A stretch of 64,000 nucleotides of DNA from the NCBI GenBank assembly GCA_963965975.1, contig OZ014415.1, forward strand, positions 3,291,001-3,355,000. Reading direction: 5' to 3'. The translations under genes and the position numbers were made by a program. Below the pieces are notes generated by a model. The model saw only the letters and a list, made by a program, of their open reading frames with translations. It searched no databases and had not been told where the DNA came from. This stretch comes from Xestospongia bergquistia (taxonomy: Eukaryota; Porifera; Demospongiae; Haplosclerida; Petrosiidae). Of this stretch, positions 63,790 through 64,000 are shown piece by piece; the first letter of the stretch is position 1, and every line of letters starts with the position of its first letter.

Positions 63790-64000
63790 GTATTTGCCCA
63801 GACACTTTGGCTCAGTTGTATTATAACTATGCCCCCAATGGTGCTGGAGCAGTGGCTACCATTACAGTACAGGAAAAATATTTTTAGATGTGAGGGTGTT
63901 CAACCCTAGCGCTAGCGCCCAATCAAATCGACGTGGTCCTTTAGCATCTGTGTATAGAAGACATGAACAAGAAAAGAAAAGACAATATGAGCAACGTATA
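63790..64000 (+). mobile_element. Retroelement fragment running off the window
   Basis: The plus strand reads DTLAQLYYNYAPNGAGAVAT and then VFNPSASAQSNRRGP with HEQEKKRQYEQRI at the edge. The VFNP.A....R...LA..YRRHE.EK...Y..R pattern is one I associate with proteins of animal retroelements (non-LTR, possibly DIRS). The element looks broken and is cut by the window end, so its family and size cannot be fixed here. Confidence 0.45.

Overview
This is an AT-rich metazoan window of roughly 30 percent GC by eye. Genes are split by many GT-AG introns, some only 45 to 90 bases long. The gene content includes Ig/FN3 ectodomains, Kelch repeats, Death, CARD, ZU5 and SAM domains, NLR-type leucine-rich repeats and a SAMD3-like gene. 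Together with the compact introns this points to a demosponge, most like Amphimedon. The species is an inference from style and domain repertoire, not a database match.

Layout. 1.3-4.5 kb (+): a decayed secreted Ig/FN3 receptor gene. 5.0-5.3 kb (-): a broken CARD-like exon. 5.4-11.6 kb (-): gene A, 13 exons, Kelch repeats, coiled coil, Death domain, ZU5 and a hydrophobic C-terminus, with one frameshift. 11.9-13.15 kb: the 3' end of a LINE interrupted by a short hAT element. 13.7-15.2 kb (+): an intronless M20 metallopeptidase gene of bacterial style. 16.0-24.0 kb: copy 1 of a segmental duplication holding a coiled-coil/C2HC zinc-finger gene (+) and a SAMD3-like pseudogene (-). 24.0-24.2 kb: a broken exon related to gene C. 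26.5-33.5 kb: a 7-kb satellite of 110-bp units with a 2,092-bp higher-order duplication. 33.5-37.3 kb: gene fragments, including a dynein heavy chain C-terminal-like remnant. 39.3-44.4 kb (-): gene C, 10 exons and 857 codons, Death, CARD-like, an unassigned region, coiled coil and LRR, apparently intact. 46.0-47.1 kb: a probable MULE/SWIM-type transposase remnant. 47.8-54.7 kb: copy 2 of the segmental duplication, in direct orientation. 56.5-63.4 kb (-): gene B, 10 exons and 610 codons, Kelch repeats, coiled coil and CARD, apparently intact. 63.8-64.0 kb: the start of a retroelement fragment.

The common theme is death-fold signalling. Genes A and B share the same N-terminal Kelch and coiled-coil exons, with matching exon sizes and phases, but carry different C-terminal modules: Death plus ZU5 in A, CARD in B. 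Gene C pairs Death and CARD-like folds with an NLR-type LRR but has no recognisable NACHT. The zinc-finger gene ends in a C2HC finger resembling those of NEMO and optineurin, which would suit ubiquitin-linked signalling if confirmed. The window therefore looks like a lineage-specific cluster of candidate innate-immune receptors assembled by exon shuffling. Satellite growth, segmental duplication and gene decay surround them.

Intron-exon structures were worked out by hand from splice signals and reading-frame phase. For genes B and C every exon joins in frame, which is the strongest evidence for those models.
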